From: Thermoplasmata archaeon
GTDB lineage: Archaea; Thermoplasmatota; Thermoplasmata; Thermoplasmatales; Thermoplasmataceae
Length of the DNA stretch: 22,033 bases
Direction: 5' to 3'
NCBI GenBank assembly: GCA_021826835.1
Contig: JAKAYH010000003.1
Coordinates: forward strand, 1-22,033
Position 1 is the first letter of the stretch. Every line of letters begins with the position of its first letter. The notes under the pieces are model-generated. The model saw only the letters and a program-made list of their open reading frames with translations. It ran no database searches and was not told the origin of the DNA. The translations under genes and the position numbers were made by a program. Below are positions 22,017-22,033 of the stretch, in pieces.

Positions 22017-22033
22017 TTCCTGAATAAAGGTCT

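Overview
The window looks like part of an archaeal chromosome, most likely from the Thermoplasmatales or a close relative. The basis is archaeal-type promoters: several genes have an A/T box centred about 25-28 bp upstream of the first codon, leaving no room for a leader or Shine-Dalgarno site. GTG and TTG starts, an archaeal-style long RmlA and transposase remnants of types common in that order agree with this. The assignment is an inference from reading; no database was searched.

Layout, left to right. (1) 1-757: cut-off minus-strand gene for an HTH plus coiled-coil protein. (2) 758-1169: gene-free stretch with a G-rich repeat patch (five TGGGTCG words). (3) 1170-2183: gmd, GDP-mannose 4,6-dehydratase, with its own promoter. 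(4) 2184-3662: insertion-sequence graveyard, holding a decayed IS3/IS481-type integrase core, a decayed IS4/IS1634-type transposase and one IS256-like terminal repeat. (5) 3707-7017: three glycosyltransferase genes in +,-,+ orientation. (6) 7104-14622: one minus-strand block running rfbA-rfbD-rfbC-rfbB (the complete dTDP-L-rhamnose pathway), a GT-A glycosyltransferase, then a 1003-residue multi-membrane GT-C-like protein with its own promoter. (7) 14663-15259: a ~0.6 kb IS relic with terminal inverted repeats and a chimeric transposase reading frame. (8) 15276-21790: a second minus-strand block running nucleotidyltransferase, UDP-sugar 6-dehydrogenase, UDP-glucuronate decarboxylase-like, cysteine-containing 4-epimerase-like, GT4, GT4. 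(9) 21791-22033: regulatory-looking DNA with a perfect 8+4+8 dyad.

How it fits together. This is a cell-surface glycan locus. Block 8 can make UDP-glucose, UDP-glucuronate and probably UDP-xylose. Block 6 makes dTDP-L-rhamnose. Gmd makes GDP-4-keto-6-deoxymannose, a precursor of GDP-fucose or GDP-rhamnose. Six soluble glycosyltransferases could assemble these sugars on a lipid carrier. The membrane protein at 7104-10115 could transfer sugars on the outer face and is itself rich in N-glycosylation sequons. No flippase, oligosaccharyltransferase (AglB) or polymerase gene lies in the window, so the final acceptor (S-layer-like glycoprotein, lipoglycan or exopolysaccharide) is unknown.

Most notable observations: the rhamnose plus likely xylose pathway pair; three related IS256-like ends, two of which bracket the 11.6 kb glycosyltransferase/rml segment in inverted orientation; a transposase frame that joins pieces of two unrelated IS families; and a 20-bp dyad upstream of the right-hand operon.
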